DNA of 64,000 bases, from NCBI GenBank assembly GCA_002104905.1, contig MCFE01000036.1, forward strand, positions 124,001 to 188,000. Reading direction: 5' to 3'. Positions 21,401-32,940 of this stretch are shown here, one piece after another. Position 1 is the first letter of the stretch. Each line of letters begins with the position of its first letter. A program made the position numbers and the translations under genes. The notes under the pieces are model-generated. The model ran no database searches, was not told the origin of the DNA, and saw nothing but the letters and a program-made list of their open reading frames with translations. The stretch is from Basidiobolus meristosporus CBS 931.73. Taxonomy: Eukaryota > Basidiobolomycota > Basidiobolomycetes > Basidiobolales > Basidiobolaceae.

Positions 21401-23427
21401 CCCAAAAATATGCATTTTACACTTTTTGGCTCAAATTTTGACCAATTTCCAGGCAGTTTCTTGGCATATAATGTATTCACCAATATTCTTAGATGCTTTG
21501 CACTTAGTCTGTACCTATGCCATGCTTCAAATGGAGTAGAATCATTAAGTATTCCTTTATAACTCCTATTTTTAAGGTATACAGCAGTGGCAACTAATTC
21601 TGCCCAACAATTATAAGATAATTTTTGATCATGGATCATAGATCTTGCTGTATCAATTATTGATCTGTTAGCATGTTCTGCTACTCCATTTTGCTGTGGG
21701 GAGTATGGTACAGTAGTCTCTTGCTTTATCCCATGAATTTTGCAGAAGTGGATGAAGAGTTTTGAGGTATATTTTCCACCATTGTCAAAGTGTATTTTCT
21801 TGATTTATTCACCAGTTTCTCTCTCCATCATGGCTTTAAACTCCCTGAGCTTAGACAGAGATTCTTTCTTTCTCTCCATGGAGTAGACCCACATATATCT
21901 TGCATAATCATCAATAAAAGTGATTCAATACTTCATCCCACCTAAGGATAAGTTTTGCATAGGTCCACACAGATCTGAGTGAATTAGATCTAATTTTTTC
22001 TTGGTTTTGATTAACGCAGAGCTCTTGAACAGTTTTTGGGCTTGTTTCCCATATATGCAGGCTTCACAGTGCTCCAAATTAGCTGGCAGATCAATTTTTA
22101 TTCCAGAAATTAGCTGATCTTTGATCATTTTGCACATATAATCAAAATGATGTGTCCAAATCTCCTGTGCCAAAGCATTGGTGTTTCTTCATTTAAATTA
22201 CTTATATTGGCTTCCAGATATGATGGAATATAAGTTAACTTGTATAGATTTTGGTCTCTGATACCTGAAACAATATGGGCACCATTTTGATCAGTGATCC
22301 TGCATCCAGATTTGTCAAAGCTGAAACTGAGTCCTTCTGCTGTGGCCTTACTTACAGATAGTAGGTTCTTGGCTATTTATAGTACATAGAGTACTTCTTT
22401 GAAGGTCAATGTATGGCTTCCTTCACTGCTGCTAAGGTTTACTTGGATAGTTTCTTCTCCCACTGCATCAAGTGTTCTATTGTCATCCATGAAAACCTTC
22501 TTAATTGGAATTTCTTGAAATTGGGTAAAAAGTTCTTTTTGGTGTGTAAAGTGTTGACATGCTCCAGAGGCAATATACCACATCTGAGAATCCTTTTTTG
22601 GGGTAATACTTCATGTAGATAGGAATAGTCTATCTTCAGTTGTTGCAGCATTTCCATATTCAGGCTTCTTTTGCTGATTATCTCTCTTTTTGAGACACTG
22701 GTCTGATGTGTGTCCTTTCCTTTTCAGTAGTTGCAAAACAAGTTGCTGTGGCCTTTGTATGGTCTTGGGTACCTCATTTGTTGGTTATCATTGCTTATTA
22801 AAGCATTTTTCTCTTCCTTGTTATTGGCACTGGATTTTCTCAATTCTTCATCCAGGAGCCTTCCATATACGTAATTTAAGGTCAAATCTTCAGTTCTGGA
22901 CTCTAGGGCTGATACAAGGCCCTGAAACTTTTCTGTCAGGCTATCCAGGATGGTAACTATCACATCCTCATCAGTAGTTGGTATGCCCACAGATTCCATC
23001 TCATCCACCAGCATGGTAATTCTGTTAATTAGATTTTTTTGTTTCTTCTCCTGGCAGCATCTTTGTGGTAAAGAATTTTGTCTCAGATACACTTTCTTAG
23101 CAGCTGAACATGACTGGTAGGTGTCTTCTAATGCCTTCCAGGAATTCTTTGCTGTTTTTGCTCTTGAGCATTGATTTAGCATTTTGTCTTTAACATTAAA
23201 GCAAATGCAGTTAAAGGCACTTTGTTCTTTCTTCTGGTACTTCAAGGCTTCCTCTCCCACTTCTTTAGGATGGCATTCTTCTCCCATGGCAATATCCCAA
23301 AGGCATCTTTCTTGAGCAGCATCTTCATCTTCACCTGCCACACTTGGTAGTTGGATCCATCCAACTTTTTGGCAGAGGGAAAAATTCCTGTAATAGCAGT
23401 AGTAGACATTGCAGAGAGTGAGAGCTT
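18402..23427 (-). pseudogene. Ty1/copia polyprotein remnant (copia-B)
   Basis: Read on the minus strand from 23427. Gag starts with ATG near 23409 (MSTTAITGIFPSAKKLDGSN) and is frameshifted near 23305; a zinc knuckle CNYCKRKGHTSDQC lies at about 22730-22690. Then protease-like YIASGACQHF (Asp replaced), integrase remains (22170-21300, with LIHSDLCGPM and FEAWHRYRLSAKHLRI), RT ([42 protein letters not shown]) and RNase H (SVGAVSQ, TKEAMWLRKLS, FQDNQGCIQL). The RT box reads YVDA, so a catalytic Asp is lost. An element-S insertion at 18736-19806 splits the RNase H. Less decayed than copia-A but dead. Confidence 0.9.
18736..19806 (+). mobile_element. Element S, younger copy (LTR-like, 4-bp duplication)
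   Basis: A 1071-bp unit starting TGTGGTGGTG and ending CCCCACTACA, flanked on both sides by CCGT. Removing it and one CCGT restores an uninterrupted minus-strand copia RNase H reading (EYTAACEATKEAM), which fixes both boundaries. Homologous to 3190-4110 in reverse. TG...CA ends with no coding content suggest a solo LTR. CpG sites are frequent here, in contrast to its surroundings, so it is the most recent insertion in the block. Confidence 0.85.
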
Positions 23428-23440
23428 GGGGCTCATAACC
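23428..23440 (-). other. Primer-binding site of copia-B
   Basis: Immediately inside the 5' LTR, the minus strand reads GGTTATGAGCCCC. Its complement, GGGCTCATAACC, is the anticodon stem-loop of initiator methionine tRNA with the CAU anticodon. Priming by a half-tRNA cut in the anticodon loop is known for Drosophila copia and yeast Ty5. In copia-A the same position (12734-12746) reads GGTTTGGAGCCCC, a mutated version. Confidence 0.75.
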
Positions 23441-23773
23441 TGTTGTAAGAGTCTTGGAGATATTGGAAGTGACTTGGGAGAACAAGTAGATTGTGTGGCT
23501 TTCACTTAATGATTTATTGAATGTAAAAGTAGTATTTATACTTTTACATGGTCTTGGCATAAAAGACACCCAGACTAGATTAAGGAAGGTCCCAAGAGCA
23601 TGTGTGCATAGCTTGGGGCTGCTTGGACAACTTATCTAATTTTCATGTTCTGGGTAAATATTCCAAGTAAATCTCAACAAGGAATTTGGTCAGTATTCTC
23701 TAGGATTTGAAGGTAATGATCTAAGTGACTAAGCTAGGTGAATATTTAGGTGGAATTACAAATTCTTACAACA
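23441..23773 (-). repeat. 5' LTR of copia-B
   Basis: 333 bp, TGTTGTAAGAGTC to TTCTTACAACA as written on the plus strand, matching 17316-18401 once the fold-back element is removed and matching 16709-17056 in reverse. It lies next to an older LTR scrap at 23774-23900. Confidence 0.9.
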
Positions 23774-23950
23774 ATAGTCGTACTTCTACTTTTAAATGGT
23801 CCTGACAAAACAAACACATTGAATGTGTTTGGGAAGGTCCCAAGAACATTAGATTTGGAGGCAACAATCCAAATGACTAGGTTAATGTTAGACCATGTCA
23901 GCTGGATTCTCCATCCCCCCTGCCAATTGCAATGATTGTCTTATAGATGA
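23774..23950. repeat. Older copia LTR fragment at the edge of the repeat block
   Basis: Words such as ACTTTTAAATGGTCCTGAC, GGGAAGGTCCCAAGAACAT and AATGACTAGGTTAATGTTAG are diverged versions of the copia LTR. Copia-B therefore landed next to or inside an earlier LTR. CpG becomes common right after this fragment. Confidence 0.55.
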
Positions 23951-24349
23951 GAGGTACAAATCATGCTTGATGTTGGTATCTGACACTCAAGTTACCCAAA
24001 TATTTACATATGTACGTATCTACTACGTGACCGCCATGGCCTTCAATTGTTAGTGTCATTTGTATCCAATTGGCCCCCTACAATAGGGATCTTGATGGCC
24101 CAGGCGGAACATGATCTGACGTGATAGCCAACCCATATTTAGTTAGCCGCTTGAAATTCATCGCTTTCGTTTGGAATGGTACAAGTATATAGGATGAGAG
24201 CTGCCAGCCGAAAGCTACTATTCTTATGCAGCACTTGCGGTGCATGTGAATGGGTGCATCCTTCGCTTAGCAGAAGATGTATGCCATGAGCAGTAGCGAA
24301 TCCTTAATCTCAAGGTAACCGCTGCTGACGCTCAGGTACTTGCCAATGC
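23951..24349. other. Unique spacer, repeat-to-gene boundary
   Basis: No repeat or gene recognised. CpG (for example TACGTATC, CTACGTGACCGCC, GGCGGAAC) returns here, marking the edge of ordinary genic sequence. Confidence 0.5.
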
Positions 24350-25105
24350 TTAGCGTGTGGTATACCCACCATTGGCAAAGGTGGTCTGGCCAGTAATCCA
24401 CCACCCCTCCGTAGCAAGGAACTTGATGAGCGGAGCAATGTCTTCGATCTTGGTCAACTCCCCGCTCATGCCATTAGCCTTGTGATAGGCAACTGCATCA
24501 GCACCCTCCATGGGATAGAAGAATGGCGTGTCCATAGGCCCCGGGGCAACATTGGTGACGGAGATTCCTCGACTACCAAACTCCTTGGCTGCAGCACGAG
24601 TGAAGTGCTCCACAGGTGCCTTGGCTCCAGCATAGGTGGAGTAGAGTCCAGTGAATGCGGCAAGGAGAGCTGTCACCACCGTGTTGATCTTGCCGCCTTG
24701 ATTCAGTCGCTTCCCTGCCTCCTGAATGAAGAAGTAGGCGGACTTCGAGTTCACGGCAAACATCTCATCGTACTGCTCCTCACTGGTGTCCACAATGGGC
24801 TTTTTGAGCACTTTGCCAACCGTGTTGATGGTGATATCCACGCCACCATACTTCTCGACGGCTGTATCGAATAGACGGGTCACTTCCGAGACCTTGGTTA
24901 GATCGCCTTGGAAGCCGATGGCATCTCCTCCACTGTTCTTGATCGCTTCAATGGTCTTCTCGGCATCTTGCTGGGCACTCTGACTGTGGTAGTGGACAAC
25001 CACCTTCGCCCCCTGCGCCCCGAAATCTCTGCTGACCAGGCCACCTAGATTTTTAGCACCTCCAGTTACAACGATCACCTTGTTCCTGAGCGAGGAGCGA
25101 GACAT
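24350..25105 (-). CDS. Short-chain dehydrogenase/reductase, bacterial type
   Basis: A single uninterrupted frame of 251 residues with classical SDR landmarks: nucleotide-binding TGGAKNLGG near residue 15, the NTVGKV motif near residue 97 (usual NNAG position), a downstream Ser, and the catalytic pair in YSTYAGAK. It ends with the family's FANGGYTTR. It would reduce or oxidise a carbonyl/alcohol with NAD(P)H; the substrate cannot be read from sequence. I chose the ATG at 25105 (MSRSSLRNKV) because the frame upstream has no other ATG. The wording is very close to SDRs I associate with bacteria, it has no intron, and it is the first gene after the transposon block, so acquisition from bacteria is plausible. 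That is inference. Confidence 0.9.
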   Translation of the reverse strand: MSRSSLRNKVIVVTGGAKNLGGLVSRDFGAQGAKVVVHYHSQSAQQDAEKTIEAIKNSGGDAIGFQGDLTKVSEVTRLFDTAVEKYGGVDITINTVGKVLKKPIVDTSEEQYDEMFAVNSKSAYFFIQEAGKRLNQGGKINTVVTALLAAFTGLYSTYAGAKAPVEHFTRAAAKEFGSRGISVTNVAPGPMDTPFFYPMEGADAVAYHKANGMSGELTKIEDIAPLIKFLATEGWWITGQTTFANGGYTTR

Positions 25106-26562
25106 TCTTGATATACGGGCCTCACACTCAAGCAAATGCGCTTATACATCTTTCGGCGGGTATGTCGCTAGCCTTTGAAGCCTCCCTTCCGCAGTTCACC
25201 CACCTACAGGGAACCGACCTTCTCCCAGGGCATTTTCCATCCTTTCAGTTTGCTCGGGTGATTGGTGTGCGGCCTGTTGTCATATCGCTCCATTCGGGGT
25301 CTTCGCTGCCTGAACCAGATTCCAAGGTTTGCTGGACAAGGCTAGGGAAGTTTCTGCATGACCATTTGCCGCCACCGGCCTGAGCTAAATCCACTTCTGG
25401 TCGATAAGGACTCGCTGGTCCAAAACGTCGGGAGAAGCGTGGGTCGGTGCGTAATACAATGCGTCACGACTGAAGATCCTGATACATTGATCGGTTCATG
25501 CTGAGAATCCCGCCGCAATGAACCATCCGTCACTGGAAACTTGGATTCACTCGTCTCTGTCAACGTATGCTCTGCTCGCCATGCCAGCTGCACGTGACCT
25601 TGCGGACGGGTATCGTTTTCTCTACCGTATATATGATGCGCCGGATGGCCTTGTCGTGAATACAAAGGGGCAAATCTCGCCGAAGGAGGCAGCTTGTATG
25701 GCAAAGTGTATGTCAGCCATGGGTACACTGCGTTTGCCAATACGCCTCCCATGGAATCCCCAAAGTGGGCGGAAATATGGAACCCAAGCATTCCACCGTT
25801 TGATCCATTTAAGCTCACCTACCAAGCCAAGCCGTACAGCGGATTTCATCGGGATTTGGAGTGCCAAGGACAAGCGGCGACATTGAAACACGTCGAATTA
25901 CACCTACTTGGTTGGCCATAGGATTTAGGTCGTTTCATCCAGAAGACGGAGTGGTTCGGTTTACTCAAGCCAAATTACGATCCTCGACTCGTGGAAGATC
26001 TGGATTAGCAGGAGATCGGGATCATCTGGCTAATATATGTCACTCAATCCTGGCAAAAAGAACCACCACAATCAATCTCCAACTATCTACAGGAAAGAAC
26101 GATTTATTGAACAACCGATGTGGAGCCAGTGATGGGCCACTTGGGTAACATATCAATGGGCTCCTCCATGAATTTCCTATCCGTGAACGAAAGAGTCCGT
26201 ACACAGCATGACCCATTCCCAATCAAGTAGCCAGAGCACCGAAGCCTGGAAAGATCTGACCACACAGGGGTCATACGAAGGCATCGAAAACTGGTGGCAC
26301 AGCCGAACACAGGTGATGCCGAGGTGCGACACTGGAATTGGATTCGCCAAGAACGATCCTAATCGGTATCCCCGCAAGCGCGTTCTCAGGAAACCAGCAA
26401 CCGTATGACGGAAGTTAAATCTCCCTCCATAAGAGTGGTGTGGCAGAGGAGGGCACAGTCTCAAACGAGCCCGGTTTCTTTCGGATTTGGCTAAATTGGC
26501 CGCTCACTCGATCAGCTGCGTAATATAAATCTCCCAGTGGGCCACTTCGCCGTGAGCCTGAC
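25106..26562. other. Intergenic stretch, no gene recognised
   Basis: About 1.46 kb between the SDR gene and the UNC93-like gene, which diverge from it. Open frames of 60-158 codons exist on both strands, but none resembles a known family, and the overlapping frames suggest chance. It should contain both promoters. Confidence 0.5.
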
Positions 26563-27867
26563 ATGTTGAAGACCTCGCTAGGACAACTGATAGTTCTATC
26601 CCTCACCTTTTGCTTCATCCAGGGCACCTACAACATCTACTATGGCTCGGGGACCCTGGGTGGCATAAACGTCTCCACCTCAGTTGGAAACAACGTGGCC
26701 CTGTACTCGACGTTCTCGATCGTCTCCGTCTTCGCCGGCAGTGCTCATAACGGCCTGGGGCCCCGGGTGTGCATCATCATCGGCGGGATCACCTACATGA
26801 TCTACGTAGCCAGTCTTTGGTATTATCTTTATACGGGAAACACCTTCCTCTCCATTATCGGAGCGTCCATGGTGGGCTTTGGTGCCTCCCTGTCTTGGGG
26901 CGCTGCAAACACGATCCTTATGGCCTATCCTATGGAAAACCAGAAGGGCCGATTCTTCGGGATCTTCTGGATTCTCTTCAACCTTGGCTCTCTAATCGGG
27001 GGATTCCTCCCACTCATGCAGGTTGAGCTGAACTATGTTACCATTGGGTTTCTGTGCCTGATGCTGGTTGGAGTGTCTGTCGCGTGGCTTCTGGTCCCGC
27101 CGGCTCTGGTGATTCGAGAGAACTCGACGTACGTTTCGGATCCATGCAGGTTCAACCTCTTCGATGAGCTCTACCAGATCTACAACTCCTTCCGGTGCCA
27201 GTACCTGCTGTTGCTGTTCCCCCTCTTCTTCTACTCGAACTTTTTCTACGCATACCGACTTGGCCATTTGATCCACGATAGCTTCACCGATCGCACGCAC
27301 ATGTTTAACACCGTTACCTACTGGGCGGCCCAGATGCTTGGCGCGTTTACCTTCGGCCAGTTCTTGGACTGCTCACTGATCACCAGATCGAAGAGAGGGA
27401 ATGTAGGCTTGATATTCGTTGGGGCCTTTAGCTCGCTGACTTGGATAGGCTGTTTGGTTTTAGAGCTAAATCGATCCCACGGCCTGACCGCGCCAACGGA
27501 CCTGGTCGACAGTAACTACAGCTCAGCTCTAGTGCTGATGTTGCTGTGCGGGTTTGCCGATGCTATAGTCCAAAGCTACTGCTGTTGGATCCTCGGGGCC
27601 AAAACTAACAATGCAAGTATCTTGTCAAGATACGGGGGAATCTACAAGGCAGTGCAGAGCGCCGGCGCCGCAACAGCCTGGTTCATCTCCACCACCAGCA
27701 TCCCCTCCTGGCTGGTTATCGTGATCAACTTCTCCCTGTTCTGCATTGCTCTGCTTCTCGCCTACTTCGTCGCGAGAGGCATTACCAACACAAACTACCA
27801 CCTGGTCCTCGGGTCACATGACGAGGACCTGATAGCCCCCATGAACACCCGGAAGTCACGCAACTAA
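26563..27867 (+). CDS. UNC93-like major facilitator superfamily membrane protein
   Basis: An intronless frame of 434 residues. The N-terminus (MLKTSLGQLIVLSLTFCFIQGTYN...) is the first of about 11-12 hydrophobic segments. Residues 35-50 include TLGGINVSTSVGNN, and around residue 105 the motif GFGASLSWGAANTILMAYP closely fits the fungal UNC93/DUF895 family, which also has the following KGRFFGIFW...LGSLIGG helix. Members of this branch sit in membranes as probable transporters or channel regulators, and the substrate is unknown. The C-terminus is short and polar. Neighbours give no clue to a pathway. Confidence 0.87.
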   Translation: MLKTSLGQLIVLSLTFCFIQGTYNIYYGSGTLGGINVSTSVGNNVALYSTFSIVSVFAGSAHNGLGPRVCIIIGGITYMIYVASLWYYLYTGNTFLSIIGASMVGFGASLSWGAANTILMAYPMENQKGRFFGIFWILFNLGSLIGGFLPLMQVELNYVTIGFLCLMLVGVSVAWLLVPPALVIRENSTYVSDPCRFNLFDELYQIYNSFRCQYLLLLFPLFFYSNFFYAYRLGHLIHDSFTDRTHMFNTVTYWAAQMLGAFTFGQFLDCSLITRSKRGNVGLIFVGAFSSLTWIGCLVLELNRSHGLTAPTDLVDSNYSSALVLMLLCGFADAIVQSYCCWILGAKTNNASILSRYGGIYKAVQSAGAATAWFISTTSIPSWLVIVINFSLFCIALLLAYFVARGITNTNYHLVLGSHDEDLIAPMNTRKSRN

Positions 27868-28200
27868 AGCCGAAACCGCCTGGTCACACTTGATCCCATT
27901 CGGATTTCAACCACTGTGGATCAGCGCAGCCCAGACAGCCGACGGAGATTCCATTACTCATACTGCTGAACCCAGTACACCGAACCATTGAGTATACGTT
28001 TGGCCGTGTGGGTGAAAATTAAGCCCACACGGCGAATCCCTTGATCCTGCCCCAATTCACATGTACCTCCAAGAGAATCGAAGCAAACCACACTGAAGTA
28101 ATATAAAGTTTATAATGTTCCCGCACAGATATATCTCTTTCTTTTTCTCTCTCGCATGAAGTGTACACTACCATAGCATCATTCTAAGAACGAGGTGGAG
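27868..28200. other. Intergenic, convergent 3' regions
   Basis: Between the convergent UNC93-like and Elf1 genes. A TATAAAGTTTATAATG stretch and a CT-rich run (near 28130-28155) are present. No gene recognised. Confidence 0.5.
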
Positions 28201-28604
28201 TCAATACTCCTCGTCCTCGTCTTCGTCATAGCGCTTACGAGGCCGGCGGTCAACGGGCGAGCCGGAGGCCTCACGTTCGTTGGTCTCTTGGTTAATCTTG
28301 TCACAAGCGTCAATCCACTCGCTGTAAACGTCAATGGGCTCACTCAGGTAGTTGATCATGCACTGGAAGCTTGCCGAGCAGATACGGCAGCTAAGGTGGC
28401 CTATCTTACTATCCTTCTCACTACATGGAAACAATATGGAGGCTTGGTCAACGAAAAGGTGGAAACTTGTATATAGTGGGTGGGCTTCTCTTACAGTCGA
28501 CAGGATATAGACTTCTCGTGGTTGCAAAACAGGCAGTTGAACGTGGTGTCCAGTACGACTTTTCTCTTCGCCGGGGCTTTACTGCTGGATTTACGCTTCC
28601 CCAT
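28201..28604 (-). CDS. ELF1: Transcription elongation factor Elf1 (zinc-finger)
   Basis: Two exons, 28604-28495 and 28420-28201, with a 74-base intron, joined in frame to give 109 residues (usual size about 80-145). It begins [16 protein letters not shown], followed by the four-Cys zinc finger (CLFC near 24-27, CRIC after the intron) and the family signature [19 protein letters not shown]. The tail is acidic (DEDEDEEY). Elf1 binds RNA polymerase II together with Spt4/5 and helps it through nucleosomes. The intron lies between the two halves of the zinc finger. The start is the only ATG giving the conserved basic N-terminus. Confidence 0.95.
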
Positions 28605-28862
28605 TTCCTATTGAATGTAAGTCACAACGGGCTAGACTAACCACCGGTGGACTAAAACCCAATCGGCCACCCCCTGTCTTTTTATACGCCTGGCCTGCAT
28701 TGTCAAAGGCATATTCTTCAAAAGTAGGTTATTTGTTGTATTTAATGGGCCCGAGCCACGTGACAGGGAGGGAAAATCCTGCCCCCCTCCCCACTTATTC
28801 GTTGGATCAATGAAAGATCGAATGGCAGCTTGATTCAGCCCCGTCTACCTGACCGAAACTCG

Positions 28863-31360
28863 ATGAATAATAGAAAGCAGACAAGACGTCTGGATCCAGT
28901 GAAGGAAAACCAGATCAGAGAGGACGAGCTCCTCGCGCTGGAGTTGCAGGTTTGAGGTGGATCAACCACCGAGCTTTAGTTGAAAACCGGGGAAGTGGAC
29001 TCAGACGTAACCGCAAGTTTTCTCCCCACCTCACTGTAGAAACAATTCGATCTCGAAGAGCGTGAATATTTGGCGAGAACCGGAGGCCCAACCATTCCCC
29101 CCTCCGTCTATTCTGAAAAAAACTCCCCCTCGACCTCACGAGCCCCTCTCGGCTCAGAGGCCAACTCCTCCACCTTATTTAGTCTTCTCCAGGTCCAGGA
29201 TGCACCTGCTGAACAAAATAGAGGGCGGATTAGTTTAGAGCAGTTACTGCAGGTGTTTGGTTGTTTTTGAGCTGGTATTAACTCCAAACTTCAAGAGGCT
29301 AACTCTGTTGTTTCAAAGGGAGGTTTGAAGGCCAGTGTGCAGTTTAATTACCTGGTAGACGTTGACTGGTTCATGTCAAAACTACCGGCAAACAACCGGG
29401 AGATCCCAATTCTTTTTGTCCACGGGATGTCGGGAGCCAATTCAGGCGTTTTAATGGTAGTTGGCTTGTTACGAAAGTTTGGCCGGGCGGTTTTTCTAAG
29501 CGAAGGGTTCCCTAATCTGATTATTTCGCACCCGCTTAGGAACAAGTGCGGCGTTATAGCAACCTCAAAACACACCTACCTCAATTGCCACCCTATGGAA
29601 CCCACCACAGTAAGGTTGTGAACAACCCTTGATTTCTCTGGAAACCAGCTACTCAACCAGAGCCCAGGTCATGATCCTGTTTTATGAGGAGCATGTGAGA
29701 ATCGTGATCCACACCGCGAACTTGGTTCCTCAGGATTGGAGGTAGGTGGATTCCCGCTAGGAGGAGTTGATTCGAGTGATTGATCTTGCTCGCCTTCGCT
29801 TTAGAAACAAAACCCAGGCGGCCTACGTGAGGTAAACGAACCGAAGCATCATACAAACTTGGCCGGACCCACCATAACCTCTCAACTAGCCCGCTGCTAC
29901 AGAAGAAAACGGACATCGGACGATCCACCGTGTTCGAGCGAGATTTTTTGAGCTATCTGGCTGCTTATGGGAATATCCTGAACAGCACTCGCGACAAACT
30001 CTCGAAATACGACTTTTCCCCGTGCAAGGTTAGCAACTCCGGAGTGCGTCAGGCGGACGAATGTTCTAATGGTTTGTGGGGGGCGTTGCTAGGGCACCAT
30101 CATCGGCTCCGTTCCCGGACGACACGCCGGCACCGAGCTGCATAAATGGGGCCATATGAGGGTCCGAGAAATCTTATCCACGATGGCACTGGGAAAGCAA
30201 TTTCAATCGAGCAGCCTGATACTTCAAGTAGGTCCATTCCGCACCCCACCCCACCATCGGGACAACGCAGGAGTAAGCTGAACCCCGACAGTTTTCGAGC
30301 ATTGGCTCGCTAGGGAAAACGCCAGATTGGCTGACCAAAGAACTCGGCGAGAGCTTCTCCAGATACCAGCCGGATGACCAGCCTAATCAGAGCAAAAGAA
30401 GAAAGATGGAAGAGCGTAGCATCCGAGCTGATCAATTCACCCCGCCGGACATTAAATTGATTTTCCCTACTGTCGAGGAAGTCAGGAACAGGTAGGGACT
30501 GGCGGGACTGGCGGAAGAGGTGGACACTGGCTTACTTCTCCATTCCATAGTTTCGAAGGATATGCCGCTGGAGGGTCCATTCCTTATGACCTCAAGAATT
30601 TCCTGAACCAGCAGCACTATTTGCAGAAGCACATGTGCCATTGGAAGGCTAACGACCAAGGCTTGAACCGGGCAATGCCACATATCAAGGTGGGTAGTCC
30701 TTGACCAGCCTCTCTGACGAATCGGAATCCCACATCTCCCAATCCTTTAGACGTATGCTCGAGTCACGGACAGCGGAGAGGAGCTTGCGTGGTGTATGGT
30801 CACCTCCTCAAATCTTTCGAAAGCGGCTTGGTAGTTGACGTGGCCTGATATCACAATGGCATTGCTTCCTAATCCCGATCCATCCACTTCCAGGGGAGCC
30901 CTCGAAAAGAAATCCACGGCCAACCCTCAGCTCCACATTCGCTCTTTCGAGCTGGGAGTGCTGTTTTCCCCGCAGAGTGTTGAGGTTTCTAGCCACCCCA
31001 AATGAATCAGTACGGCATAGGTTCTTACGTTCCATTCTAGCCCGAGAGTGGTGCCGAGATCTGCTTAACCCCCAAAAAGCGCCTCATGGACAAAGCCTCG
31101 GGAATCCAGCGATACTGGTGTCCTTTGCCGTACGATTTGCCGCCTTCGCCATACAGCACATCAGGTATGTTCGGCCACCTTGCACCAAGCTACGGAAACC
31201 ATGCTCACACGGTTTACATGGGGATCATCAACACAGATAAGCCTTGGGTACGTGAGTTCATAGCAGCAGCACACATGGCGCATTAGCTAATCATGCCTTG
31301 TAGGTGTGGAACGACAAATATCCAGAAAGCGATTTATTTGGACGAACCTGGCCGCATTAG
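28863..31360 (+). CDS. TDP1: Tyrosyl-DNA phosphodiesterase 1
   Basis: A gene in many short exons. Clear ones are 28863-28949, 29040-29252, 29298-29447 and one from 29540; the last begins near 31304 and ends at the TAG at 31358. The two catalytic motifs are visible: PPYGTHHSKV (about 29588-29617), whose H and K match the first HxK, and MPHIK split from TYARV by an intron (about 30690/30752), the second HxK, followed by CMVTSSNLSKAAW. Other family words are QFNYLVDVDWFM, VRIVIHTANLVPQDW, GYAAGGSIPY and YWCPLPYDLPP. The enzyme removes stalled topoisomerase I peptides from DNA 3' ends in the nucleus. The short basic N-terminus (KQTRRLDP) may be a nuclear signal. Exon edges inside 29620-31300 are approximate. 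Confidence 0.93.
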
Positions 31361-31889
31361 TATCTATCTCGTACAGCAATCCCGAACAGCAGACAGTACA
31401 TCTCGCCTAGGATACACGGAAATAAACAGTTGAAATGGGATTTGTTTGGCAATTAGCAGTTGAAATGGGATTTGTTTGGCATCCAATGCAGATTGTATAA
31501 ATTGACCAATGTTACAAAAGCCAATGGTATAATCAAACTCATCAATCATCGTACATTGGAGTTGGTCAGGAGAACAGTTATGCCAGTGAGTTCCCAGGAT
31601 TCCCAGAATGCCCTCAATTCCCTTAATTCCCTTAATTATGATTGAACAGCAGGGGTATTCACGCCTAAATTCTAGCTTGCGATGGCCGCTGGGCGAGATT
31701 GGCTAGACGCGACCGATTGTAATCCAGAGTGGTGATAGGAACAATTTATCCTAGGGGTGAGCGCAACCTATACTGCAACTCCTCCCCCAATGGTTTATTA
31801 CTCATACCCATATTAATCATCACCGCACCACTCTAAATCCTTCTTTTTCCTTCCTAAGCCGTCCTTCCCCCGTTTACCGTACATTCCCG
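31361..31889. other. Intergenic: TDP1 3' end and RAC1 promoter
   Basis: Contains a perfect 24-base direct duplication (CAGTTGAAATGGGATTTGTT...) at 31427-31450 and 31457-31480, period 30, and a small ATTCCC-type repeat near 31600-31640. A CT-rich tract (TCCTTCTTTTTCCTTCC, about 31838-31855) precedes the RAC1 start. No gene. Confidence 0.5.
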
Positions 31890-32680
<791 letters not shown>

Positions 32681-32803
32681 GGCGCCGCCTGGCCATCTTT
32701 GTCCGATCGATCTTCCACATCGCATCCCCCCTTTTTGCTTGGACTTCCACCGCTACTGTTTAAATACTTTCTAATTTATTTCTTAATTCTCACTGGCAAT
32801 TCT

Positions 32804-32809
32804 AATAAA
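32804..32809 (+). terminator. Polyadenylation signal of RAC1
   Basis: AATAAA 124 bases after the RAC1 stop codon, in the gap before the convergent eL21 gene. Confidence 0.55.
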
Positions 32810-32940
32810 CGTCCGTCAACTGGAGACTGCGGGGGTATTCGGGCGCTGGTCCCAACGTATTTATTCCTATCCACATTCAATCATGCATTCTAAGCCAACG
32901 AAATTTATTAACAGGGCCATTCCGGTCTTGAATTCGAAAA

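Noticed and set aside
1-23950. Classic RIP (CpA to TpA) as the cause of repeat decay
   Set aside because: CpA and TpG are abundant rather than depleted, and paired copies of element S change at CpG. This fits methyl-CpG deamination instead.
25342-25921. Overlapping frames of 75-158 codons on both strands upstream of the SDR gene
   Set aside because: GC-rich spacer with mutually overlapping frames; none matches a known family or continues across plausible splice sites.
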